Shown here: positions 52,858-60,041 of the stretch, piece after piece | How the letters are laid out: the number at the start of each line of letters is the position of its first letter | How positions within the stretch are numbered: the first letter of the stretch is position 1 | Assembly: GCA_051878315.1 (NCBI GenBank) | Contig: JBJEJW010000013.1 | Coordinates: 1-64,000, forward strand | From: W0P28-013 sp051878315 | GTDB taxonomy: Bacteria; Bacteroidota; Bacteroidia; Bacteroidales; Paludibacteraceae | Direction of reading: 5' to 3' | DNA: 64,000 nucleotides | Position numbers and translations under genes: made by a program | Notes under the pieces: generated by a model | Seen by the model: the letters and a program-made list of their open reading frames with translations, nothing else | The model's database searches: none | What the model was told of the DNA's origin: nothing

Positions 52858-53823
52858 ATGCAGACGTTACGCTACAACACATTACGTCTTGTCGCCATTG
52901 GTTGCCTACTGACAAGCCTCGTCGTTGCCTGCAAAAAGACGCCGACTACCGCTACCGGTGGTTCTCTACAATACAACGGCCAAAATTACACGCTGCAAAC
53001 CGCTCGTCAACATTGCTACCGCGACACTTTGTCGGGACAACAACGTATTGATGCCGCATTCTGTTCGCCCAAAATGAGTTTTGCCGATAGCAAAATGACA
53101 GGAACAGGCATATTGGTAGTACTCACTGTCGAGTGCGATTCGGCACATCTTGTCGCAGGCCAATACGACATACTGCCCGACTCGTATGCCATCATCGTAG
53201 CCGACGACAAATCCGACACCACGCGCTACCACATCGATGGTGGGACGCTTGATGTAACCGCCACCGACAACGGATTGCAATATACGTTTAGCGCCGGCGA
53301 TTTCACAGGCTCGTACATAGGCACATACACCTACAATTACGACATCGACGGCACACCATGCGGGCACATCAGCATAAACGACTCTATCGTGCCGTTGCAA
53401 ACAGGCGATTTATTATTGTGGGGTCCCATTTTCGACGATGATTTGCATTATTACGAATTTTATTTCTATTCGTGCAACCTGCGCCATACCGATGCCGGCG
53501 CCATCCGACAAGGGATTGCCTTTGTGGTCGGCCTGCACTCGGCCAATACCGAAGCGCCCACCAACGGTACCTACCCTATCGGTAGTGCAAATCTCAACCA
53601 AACGGCCATGTATGGACACCGAAGCGGGAACAGCAGTTGGGGCACCTATTGGACCAACTATCTCACGGCCACATCTCAAACCAAAGCCAATGTACTGACA
53701 GGCAACATTGCCTTGACCAACAACAATGGGGAATACGCATTTACATTCGATTGTACTGACCAACTTGGCAACAAAATAACAGGCACACATAACGGCACAT
53801 TCCGTATATGCGATGTCAGATAA
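52858..53823 (+). CDS. Lipoprotein of unknown function
   Basis: A 321-aa predicted lipoprotein (lipobox LVVAC, Cys about 25). The mature part is rich in Thr, Asp and Tyr with a beta-strand pattern; the later half contains GTYPIGSANLNQTA and ends RICDVR. I do not recognise the family. It starts 2 bp after the nuclease stop, so it is co-transcribed and perhaps functionally linked to the secreted nuclease. The start at 52858 coincides with the signal peptide. Confidence 0.65.
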   Translation: MQTLRYNTLRLVAIGCLLTSLVVACKKTPTTATGGSLQYNGQNYTLQTARQHCYRDTLSGQQRIDAAFCSPKMSFADSKMTGTGILVVLTVECDSAHLVAGQYDILPDSYAIIVADDKSDTTRYHIDGGTLDVTATDNGLQYTFSAGDFTGSYIGTYTYNYDIDGTPCGHISINDSIVPLQTGDLLLWGPIFDDDLHYYEFYFYSCNLRHTDAGAIRQGIAFVVGLHSANTEAPTNGTYPIGSANLNQTAMYGHRSGNSSWGTYWTNYLTATSQTKANVLTGNIALTNNNGEYAFTFDCTDQLGNKITGTHNGTFRICDVR

Positions 53824-53844
53824 ACATCTGTTTTTTTGAAAATT

Positions 53845-54630
53845 ATGCACACACAAGAAGAAAAACTAACCGCCTTTTCGCGCTTGCTTGACGTCATGGC
53901 CGAACTGCGCCAAAAATGTCCATGGGACAAAAAACAAACATTCGAATCGCTGCGCTGCAACACGATTGAAGAAGTTTACGAATTGGCCGAAGCCATAGTC
54001 AACAACGACAAAAAGAACATCAAAAAAGAGTTGGGCGACGTATTGTTACACGTCATATTCTATGCGCAAATGGGCAGCGAAACAGGCGACTTCGACATTA
54101 AAGACGTGTGCGATGCATTGGTCGAGAAACTCATCTACCGCCACCCACACATCTACGGCAACGTCGCGGCCGACACATCCGAAGACGTCAAGCAAAATTG
54201 GGAACAACTGAAAACCAAAGAAAAAGACGGTAACAAGTCAGTTTTGAGTGGCATACCGACCACATTGCCTGCACTCATCAAAGCCAACCGCATACAAGAC
54301 AAAGCGCGCAACATCGGCTTCGATTGGGAAGAACGCACACAAGTGTGGGACAAAGTAAAAGAGGAAATAGCCGAATTTCAGGCCGAAATCGACCACAACG
54401 ACCCCGACCGCATGGAAGCTGAATTTGGCGACCTATTCTTCAGTCTCGTCAACGCTGCGCGGCTCTACAACATCAATCCCGAAAACGCACTCGAACGCAC
54501 CAACAAAAAATTCATCCGCCGATTTAACTACTTGGAGGGAAAAACCATCAAACAAGGGCGCGACCTGCGACAAATGACACTTGCCGAGATGGACGCCATT
54601 TGGAACGAAGCCAAACAACACGAATTGTAA
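53845..54630 (+). CDS. mazG: MazG nucleoside triphosphate pyrophosphohydrolase
   Basis: A 261-aa MazG protein with the two-domain layout. The first domain has CPWDKKQTFESL, EEVYELAEAI and KELGDVLLHVIFYAQ, the EExxE...ExxD metal pattern. The second repeats it (EEIAEFQAEI, EAEFGDLFFSLVN). It hydrolyses (d)NTPs to NMPs and PPi, a house-cleaning role. Start at ATG 53845; a TTG three codons earlier is possible but less likely. It abuts the next gene with no gap. Confidence 0.93.
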   Translation: MHTQEEKLTAFSRLLDVMAELRQKCPWDKKQTFESLRCNTIEEVYELAEAIVNNDKKNIKKELGDVLLHVIFYAQMGSETGDFDIKDVCDALVEKLIYRHPHIYGNVAADTSEDVKQNWEQLKTKEKDGNKSVLSGIPTTLPALIKANRIQDKARNIGFDWEERTQVWDKVKEEIAEFQAEIDHNDPDRMEAEFGDLFFSLVNAARLYNINPENALERTNKKFIRRFNYLEGKTIKQGRDLRQMTLAEMDAIWNEAKQHEL

Positions 54631-54945
54631 ATGGACAACGAATTTTTAGCCATTGAAGAAAAAATCGTAACGGTACTAAAAACCGTTTTCGACCCCGAAA
54701 TTCCCGTCAACATATACGATCTGGGGCTCATCTACCGCATCGAAAACAACGATGGAAACGTGGAAATAGACATGACACTGACCGCGCCAAACTGCCCTGC
54801 CGCCGACTTCATGGCCGAAGACGTCAAACTAAAAGTAGAAGGCATCGAAGGCGTTAAAAACGTCAATGTCAACATTGTTTTCGAACCCGAATGGACACAA
54901 GACCGCATGACTGACGAAGCCAAACTCGAACTCGGTCTGCTATAA
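54631..54945 (+). CDS. SufT-like DUF59 (MIP18) iron-sulfur assembly protein
   Basis: A 104-aa single-domain DUF59/MIP18-type protein. Landmarks: VFDPEIPVNIYDLGLIYRI, MTLTAPNCPAADFM (the Cys-containing motif) and a VEGVKNVNVNIVFEP..DRMT end. Such proteins, as SufT, help mature iron-sulfur proteins. Here it is in a housekeeping operon with mazG and lpxH; the ATG directly follows the mazG stop, suggesting coupling. Confidence 0.85.
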   Translation: MDNEFLAIEEKIVTVLKTVFDPEIPVNIYDLGLIYRIENNDGNVEIDMTLTAPNCPAADFMAEDVKLKVEGIEGVKNVNVNIVFEPEWTQDRMTDEAKLELGLL

Positions 54946-54959
54946 ACACACAAAACAAC

Positions 54960-55724
54960 ATGAACCCGAAATACTACTTTCTGTCCGATGCCCATTTGGG
55001 TTCACGCGTCGTAAGCGACCAGCATGCACACGAACAACGATTAGTCGATTGGCTTGACATGGCCCAAAACGATGCGACGGCCATTTTTCTGCTCGGCGAC
55101 ATTTTCGATTTTTGGTTCGAATACGCCACTGTCGTACCCAAAGGCTTCACACGCTTGCTCGGCAAACTGCGCGAAATCACCGAATCGGGCATTCCCGTTC
55201 ATTTTTTTGTCGGCAATCACGACTTATGGACATTCGGTTACCTCGAGCAAGAAATCGGACTGATAGTACATCGCGAACCGCAAATCTTCATACTCGAAGA
55301 CAAACGTTTCTTCATGGCACACGGCGACGGACTCGGCGACAACGACCGTAAATTTTCACTGATACGTCGCATTTTCCACAATCACGCTTGTCAATGGGCA
55401 TTCCGAAACCTATTGCCAACCACCATCGGTATCAACTTCGGACAACGATGGAGCGAAAACAACCGCCGCCGACACGAACGCCAAAACATCGGATTCTTGG
55501 GCGAACATCGCGAACCGCTCGTACTATTTGCAAAGCAACACAGCATGCAGCATCCCGACATCGACTACTACATCTTCGGGCATCGGCACATCGTCCTCAA
55601 CCTGATGCTGAACGGCGGTAGCCAAGTGCTGATACTCGGCGACTTCATAAAGGAATTTACATACGCCACCTTCGACGGTAAAACAATGGCTATCGAAAAT
55701 TTCGGCGAAACAACACACGAGTGA
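54960..55724 (+). CDS. lpxH: UDP-2,3-diacylglucosamine diphosphatase LpxH
   Basis: A 254-aa calcineurin-like phosphoesterase. All metal motifs are visible: FLSDAHLGS, LLGDIFDFWFE, FFVGNHDLWTFGY, MAHGDGLG and FGHRH. It hydrolyses UDP-2,3-diacylglucosamine to lipid X and UMP, a step in lipid A synthesis at the inner membrane. Length and motif spacing fit the LpxH group. Last gene of the mazG-sufT-lpxH run. Confidence 0.92.
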   Translation: MNPKYYFLSDAHLGSRVVSDQHAHEQRLVDWLDMAQNDATAIFLLGDIFDFWFEYATVVPKGFTRLLGKLREITESGIPVHFFVGNHDLWTFGYLEQEIGLIVHREPQIFILEDKRFFMAHGDGLGDNDRKFSLIRRIFHNHACQWAFRNLLPTTIGINFGQRWSENNRRRHERQNIGFLGEHREPLVLFAKQHSMQHPDIDYYIFGHRHIVLNLMLNGGSQVLILGDFIKEFTYATFDGKTMAIENFGETTHE

Positions 55725-55787
55725 GGTTTATAGAACTGAATAGCCACTATTCTTTGACACCTGATCGAGTGGATACTCACAAACTTT

Positions 55788-55818
55788 TTTGTATTTTACA
55801 AACTTTTTCGTATCTTTG
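55788..55818 (+). promoter_or_regulatory. Consensus promoter of structured RNA 2
   Basis: TTTG (55788-55791), 19 bp, TATCTTTG (55811-55818). No start codon is used for about 470 bp downstream. Same boxes and spacing as RNA 1's promoter. Confidence 0.8.
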
Positions 55819-55824
55819 TCAGCG

Positions 55825-56090
55825 CGAAACACCCCTTCGTAGTGGTGGCGCAAACAAACATATAACAAAAGACGTCTGACAGCGTTTGTTTTGGCTCTTC
55901 TGAATCTGGTAAATTCAATAAAACTAGTCAAGACACAGCATGTGTAGATGTCTGCGAAAACACGAACTGCCGATTACACAACCGACAATATCGTGTTTGG
56001 CGTGGACTTTACATTGCTTGTTTTACTAGTAATGGCAGTACCAGAGCCTTGAAGAGCGGAACAGCAATAGTGCAAGTCCCGCTTTTTTGT
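55825..56090 (+). ncRNA. Candidate structured RNA 2
   Basis: A likely non-coding transcript of about 265 nt. It has a 5' hairpin (GCGC, CACC with GGTG, GCGC; 55822-55855). Then follow ATAACAA, an AGACGTCT palindrome and TGTTTTGGCTCT (55887-55898). GGCTCT pairs with AGAGCC (56043-56048). Inside, ACTAGTCAAG (55923-55932) pairs with CTTG-bulge-ACTAGT (56017-56030), and AAACACGA (55958-55965) with TCGTGTTT (55991-55998), giving a long rod. A terminator-like hairpin and T-run close it (56055-56088). It shares its promoter type and core motifs with RNA 1. Function unknown. Confidence 0.65.
56055..56088 (+). terminator. Terminator of structured RNA 2
   Basis: AGCGG-A-AC ... GT-C-CCGCT stem followed directly by TTTTTTG. 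It separates the RNA from the beta-helix gene downstream. Confidence 0.65.
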
Positions 56091-56297
56091 GTGAAATTAT
56101 GGGTTACATTTTACCACAAAACGGCATGATATTTAAAATAAGATAAAATGAAAGTACAATTGTTTGCCAAATACGCAACAATGCGGTGTGTGTGCTTTCC
56201 ATTTTATAGTAAAATTTTTTCAAAAAACAACGATGTCAACAGGCGCGAGTCCCCACACCGAATCGTACCCGTTGCACATCAAAAACAAAAAATTATT

Positions 56298-58160
56298 ATG
56301 ATGAAAAAAAACTTTTTTGGGACTCTGCTGTTGTTTGTGAGTGCAAGCGTACTCGCCAATACAGCAAAAATCGGTGAAACCGAGTATGAAACTCTGGCCG
56401 AGGCCGTAGCCGCCGTACCAATCGACGTCGAAAACGTTACCACCGTTCAACTATTGGAGAATGCCCAAGGCGATGGTATTATTGTGCCTTCCGGCACTAA
56501 AATGGTGCTTGATTTGGGTGGATACACCTACGAAGTTACCGGTAATTTGGCCGGTTCTACAGGCACAAAAACCCAAGCCTTCCAACTACTGAAAAACTCC
56601 GACATCACCATTCAAAATGGCACCATCACGTCGAGCGTAGCTCTTATGCTGATACAAAACTACGCCAACCTGACCCTACTTAACGTTACACTCGACGGCA
56701 CCAAGTTAAGCGGTACAGGACGCTATGTATTATCGAACAACAATGGCAATATACTGATTGGTGCAGGCACCGTCATCAATGCCAAAGAAGGCGACATTGC
56801 ATTCGATGTATACAACTGGGTTTCAGCTGGTTACAATGCAGTGACGGTTACCGTCGAAGACGCCACCATCAACGGACCAATTGAATTGGCGCAAAGTAAT
56901 AATGCAGAAGCCTCCGAAGGATTCTCGTTGGTTATCAACTCCGGCAATATCAACGGAACCATCAGCGTGGGAAGCGGTGCCGAAAACGCCATAGTCAGCA
57001 TTGCCCCCGCGGCCGTTCTCTCAGACGAAGCTGCTGCCGGTTTGGCCGCACTTACCGGCACAACGTATGTAGCCGGTCGCAAAAATGCCGAAGGCACATC
57101 GCTCTACGCAACAGTGAGTGCAGCCATTAACGCCGCCGCAAACAACGACACCATACTCCTAATGTGCGACGTCAAAGAAGCCATCGTAATCGATGACGAT
57201 GACAAGATTGTATTCGACCCGAACGACCACACATTGTCGGCCGAGAACGCACACGTCATCACCAACAACGGCAAACTGACCATCGTCGGCAACGGCACTA
57301 TTGATGCGCTCACACACCAAAACGCCGCTCTATACAACAACGTTGGCGCCGAAGCCCAACTTTTGGGTGCTACCTTCGAACGTTCGAACGAAGACAGCAA
57401 CGTCAACACGTACTACACCATTGTGAATCAAGGCACTATGACCATCGACGGCAGCATAGTCAAAAATGCAGGTGAGCACTCATCGATGATTGAAAACGGG
57501 TGGTATTATCCTGAACAAAACACGACAAAAGCATTTTCGATACTCGTCATCAAAAGCGGCACCTTCGATGGTGGCTTGTACAATGTCAAAAACGATGACT
57601 ATGGCCTATTGACCATCGACGGCGGCACATTTAACAACTCCACCACCGGAGCCGGCAACGTACTCAATTGGAACAAGGCAGTCATCAACAACGGTACGTT
57701 CACAGCCACCGGCGAAAATAGCGCCAACGTACAACAAGGTTATCCCGGCGACAGCGAATACGAAAATGCCATCATAGCTATTACCGGCGGCATATTCACA
57801 GCACCGGAGGGCAACAACAACATCAACTATCTATATGATAGCAACTATCCGGTGCCTACGACACAAGTGTCGGGCGGCATCTATTCGCACGCCATACCGG
57901 CCGACCAATGTGCCGACGACTTCGAGCCGAAAGACAATGGCGATGGCACTTATGGTGTGCAGGAAGACCAAACAACCACCGCACTGACAACGACCGATGC
58001 CGACAACGCCATCGTAGTAGAACAAGGTCGCGTGGTTTGCAATAGCGACTTCCGAATCTACGACCTGACCGGCCGCGACGTAACGCGCAACAACGGCACG
58101 TTACATGGCGTTTATGTGGTAAAAACAGACAATAACACCGTCAAGGTAGTGGTGAAATAA
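56298..58160 (+). CDS. Secreted beta-helix protein with T9SS-like tail
   Basis: A 620-aa secreted protein. Signal peptide about 1-21 (ending VLANT). The body has repeating short strands typical of a right-handed beta-helix or Pel-like fold (KNSDITIQNGTITSS, NLTLLNVTLDGTKL, GLLTIDGGTFNN, AVINNGTFTATG). A GETEYETLAEAVAAV unit near the start has a counterpart in SLYATVSAAINAAANN later, so there are two related segments. The last 40 residues (FRIYDLTGRDVTRNNGTLHGVYVVKTDN) are a T9SS-like tail almost the same as that of the BspA-like gene at 41550-41664. No catalytic motif recognised; adhesin or glycan-binding role is possible. Confidence 0.7.
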   Translation: MMKKNFFGTLLLFVSASVLANTAKIGETEYETLAEAVAAVPIDVENVTTVQLLENAQGDGIIVPSGTKMVLDLGGYTYEVTGNLAGSTGTKTQAFQLLKNSDITIQNGTITSSVALMLIQNYANLTLLNVTLDGTKLSGTGRYVLSNNNGNILIGAGTVINAKEGDIAFDVYNWVSAGYNAVTVTVEDATINGPIELAQSNNAEASEGFSLVINSGNINGTISVGSGAENAIVSIAPAAVLSDEAAAGLAALTGTTYVAGRKNAEGTSLYATVSAAINAAANNDTILLMCDVKEAIVIDDDDKIVFDPNDHTLSAENAHVITNNGKLTIVGNGTIDALTHQNAALYNNVGAEAQLLGATFERSNEDSNVNTYYTIVNQGTMTIDGSIVKNAGEHSSMIENGWYYPEQNTTKAFSILVIKSGTFDGGLYNVKNDDYGLLTIDGGTFNNSTTGAGNVLNWNKAVINNGTFTATGENSANVQQGYPGDSEYENAIIAITGGIFTAPEGNNNINYLYDSNYPVPTTQVSGGIYSHAIPADQCADDFEPKDNGDGTYGVQEDQTTTALTTTDADNAIVVEQGRVVCNSDFRIYDLTGRDVTRNNGTLHGVYVVKTDNNTVKVVVK

Positions 58161-58180
58161 CACCGGAACCGAGACAATAA

Positions 58181-58210
58181 AAAGTAGGGACGCGACCACG
58201 TCCCTACTTT
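58181..58210. terminator. Palindromic terminator between convergent genes
   Basis: A perfect 12-bp stem, AAAGTAGGGACG / CGTCCCTACTTT, with a 6-nt loop, between the beta-helix gene and convergent RNase H. Related to the element at 44019-44081. Confidence 0.8.
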
Positions 58211-58262
58211 TATGTTTACTCCTACGCCTGAAACTCTTAAACTTTTCTAACTTTTTCAGCCG

Positions 58263-58895
58263 TCATTTTCGTCCGAAATCGGCAGGAATTTCGCCCCAAC
58301 TATCAGTTCGCCATTTCAAAATTTTGGTAGTAACTGTGTGAGTTGCCAACCACACATTAGCACGGTTTATCAAATCGAACACAGGCGCATTAGCGGCATT
58401 CGGTTCCAATTTCGATTTACAACGACGTTGCCGTACCCACGCCTGCGCCGTCACACTGTCGGAATAGATGGCTGTTACAGCCAATTTACCCTGCTCCACC
58501 AACGCCAACGCATGCACTATGGCCAAAAATTCGCCAATATTATTCGTCGCTGCGGCAAAAGGGCCTTGACGGAACACCTCTTCGCCCGTATCGACCAACA
58601 CACCACGATATTCCATCACACCCGGATTACCACTGCACGCCGCATCTACCGACAAACACCCGGCCAACGGTCGTTCATCGGCATCGGAAAACGCCGACAA
58701 CGACATCGTTTTGTGGGAACCAACCACTTGCCAATAATTTTTTGCAAATGCCATTTTAGCGGCATTTTCCGTCGGGAACGACTTATATTGCGCACCTTCG
58801 TAACCGTCGATTTGTGCCTTACACGCCTCCCAACTATCGAAAACGCCGCTGGTACGTCCCTGCCACACTACATAATATTTTTGCTTCGCAGCCAT
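58263..58895 (-). CDS. Viroplasmin-type ribonuclease H
   Basis: A 210-aa protein with two parts. An N-terminal caulimovirus-viroplasmin-like RNA/DNA-hybrid-binding domain (YYVVWQGRTSGVFDSWEACKAQIDGYEGAQYKSF) is joined to an RNase HI domain with SVDAACSGNPG (Asp), NNIGEFLAIVHAL (Glu) and IYSDSVTAQAW (Asp), ending in WGEIPADFGRK. It removes RNA from RNA-DNA hybrids. I choose ATG 58895; the longer frame starts upstream of the likely promoter box (TATTTTTG, 58910-58903), which lies only 8 bp before the ATG, so the mRNA may be nearly leaderless. Confidence 0.88.
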   Translation of the reverse strand: MAAKQKYYVVWQGRTSGVFDSWEACKAQIDGYEGAQYKSFPTENAAKMAFAKNYWQVVGSHKTMSLSAFSDADERPLAGCLSVDAACSGNPGVMEYRGVLVDTGEEVFRQGPFAAATNNIGEFLAIVHALALVEQGKLAVTAIYSDSVTAQAWVRQRRCKSKLEPNAANAPVFDLINRANVWLATHTVTTKILKWRTDSWGEIPADFGRK

Positions 58896-59039
58896 CGAGC
58901 GACAAAAATACAAATAATCCGCCAATTACGCAAATATCATCAAATCGCAGCAGTACCATTTTTTGTTTGGCACGACTTTTGCACACTACAAAGTGAACTA
59001 ATTTTTTTGTCTAACTTAAATAATAGGAGGAAACGCACC

Positions 59040-59288
59040 ATGAAACTCTCTCATCTGTTTGCCTTTGCCGGCGGCGCTTTGGCCGGAGCCGCGCTCGGCT
59101 TGTTGTTGGCACCCGATTCGGGCGAAAACACGCGCAACAAAATCGCTCACATGCTGAAAGAAAAAGGCATTGCGCTCGACCGCGAATCGCTGTCGCAGTT
59201 TGTCGACAAAGTGATTGCCAAATTGCATCACAATTTTACAGACGACGATTTGCAGGCTGCTGTCGATGAGGTCGTCAACCAAAAATAA
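59040..59288 (+). CDS. YtxH-domain small protein
   Basis: An 82-aa protein. A Gly/Ala-rich hydrophobic segment (LFAFAGGALAGAALGLLLAPDSG) followed by a charged helix fits YtxH-type proteins, which are membrane-associated and linked to stress in other bacteria. It has a Shine-Dalgarno-like AGGAGG 10 bp before the ATG, rare in this phylum. It starts a three-gene operon with a holin-like protein and an 88-aa protein. Confidence 0.75.
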   Translation: MKLSHLFAFAGGALAGAALGLLLAPDSGENTRNKIAHMLKEKGIALDRESLSQFVDKVIAKLHHNFTDDDLQAAVDEVVNQK

Positions 59289-59293
59289 TCGTC

Positions 59294-59668
59294 ATGATCG
59301 ACAACAACTATCAGCATTTGATTGACGACAGCAAACGTTATCTGCGTATGCGCTACGATATGCTTCGCCTCGAGTTACTCGAGAAGTTGTCGCGTATCGT
59401 GGCGCTTCTTTTGCTGGTCATGGTGTCCACGGTTCTGGGCTTGGCAGCGTTTATTTATTTTACATTCGCTTTTGTGGCATGGCTCAAACCTTGGTTGGGT
59501 ACAGTGGTACCACTGTGTATAGTAGGCGGCGTGTTTGTACTGCTGCTGATTGTGGGCATTATATTCCGCAAACAATTGTTTATCAACCCGTTGGTTTCGC
59601 AACTGAGTCATATTTTATTTTACGAAACACCAAAATCAGAGAACAATGAAACCGAACAAACAGCCTGA
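59294..59668 (+). CDS. Phage-holin-family-like membrane protein
   Basis: A 124-aa protein. An N-terminal amphipathic region (YLRMRYDMLRLELLEKL) is followed by two membrane helices (IVALLLLVMVSTVLGLAAFIYF; VVPLCIVGGVFVLLLIVGII) joined by a short loop (WLKPWLGT). This layout fits the phage-holin-like/DUF1469 family that often accompanies YtxH proteins in Bacteroidota. No phage genes are nearby. Role unknown; envelope stress is a guess. Confidence 0.7.
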   Translation: MIDNNYQHLIDDSKRYLRMRYDMLRLELLEKLSRIVALLLLVMVSTVLGLAAFIYFTFAFVAWLKPWLGTVVPLCIVGGVFVLLLIVGIIFRKQLFINPLVSQLSHILFYETPKSENNETEQTA

Positions 59669-59912
59669 GATGGCACATCTGCATTCGCTGAGCGACCTGC
59701 ACCGCTGCAAACGCCAACTGCGTCAGCAAATAGATGTGCAGGAGTTGCGTCTGACAAACGACGTGCGACATATTCGTCGGTCGTTGCACACGGCATCCCA
59801 CATCATCGACAACATTGGCAGTGCGCTATCGTACATCGCACCATCGGCAGGTTTTGTCGGGCTGGGTATCGGACTGGTACGACTACTACTGAAACGTCGT
59901 AAAAAAATATAA
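59646..59912 (+). CDS. Third protein of the YtxH operon
   Basis: An 88-aa protein. A basic, helical N-terminal half (LHRCKRQLRQQIDVQELRL) is followed by one C-terminal membrane segment (IAPSAGFVGLGIGLVRLLL) and a KRRKK end. It overlaps the holin-like gene by 23 bp, so translation is coupled. Not a recognised family by me; probably membrane-bound with its partners. The unit ends at a hairpin terminator (59929-59961). Confidence 0.6.
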   Translation: MKPNKQPEMAHLHSLSDLHRCKRQLRQQIDVQELRLTNDVRHIRRSLHTASHIIDNIGSALSYIAPSAGFVGLGIGLVRLLLKRRKKI

Positions 59913-59928
59913 GTCGAACGAGTTACCG

Positions 59929-59961
59929 AAAATTCAGGAGCGCGCCTTCTGAATTTTTTTT
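59929..59961 (+). terminator. Intrinsic terminator of the YtxH operon
   Basis: A 9-bp stem, AAAATTCAG / CTGAATTTT, with a GC-rich loop and a T-run to 59961. Confidence 0.8.
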
Positions 59962-59985
59962 GTGCGAAAGCATATCGAAATATAA

Positions 59986-60016
59986 TTGGGAAATCCAAGA
60001 ATTTTGTGTAAATTTG
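59986..60016 (+). promoter_or_regulatory. Promoter of leuS
   Basis: TTG (59986-59988), 20 bp, TAAATTTG (60009-60016). It places transcription start at about 60023, giving a leader of about 20 nt before ATG 60042. Confidence 0.7.
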
Positions 60017-60041
60017 CAGACTTTTTGTAATTTGCGGTACT

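Noticed and set aside
56071..56083. GTGCAAGTCCCGC as the T-arm of a tRNA
   Set aside because: No acceptor, D or anticodon arm lies upstream; it fits the closing hairpin of the RNA terminator.
55825..56090. tmRNA, RNase P RNA or SRP RNA
   Set aside because: None of the hallmark sequences (tmRNA tRNA-like ends and tag, the RNase P conserved core, the SRP GGAA loop region) were found in either RNA candidate.
59040..59912. Holin-like gene as sign of a prophage
   Set aside because: No other phage genes are nearby, and the YtxH/holin-like/small-protein trio is a common chromosomal operon.
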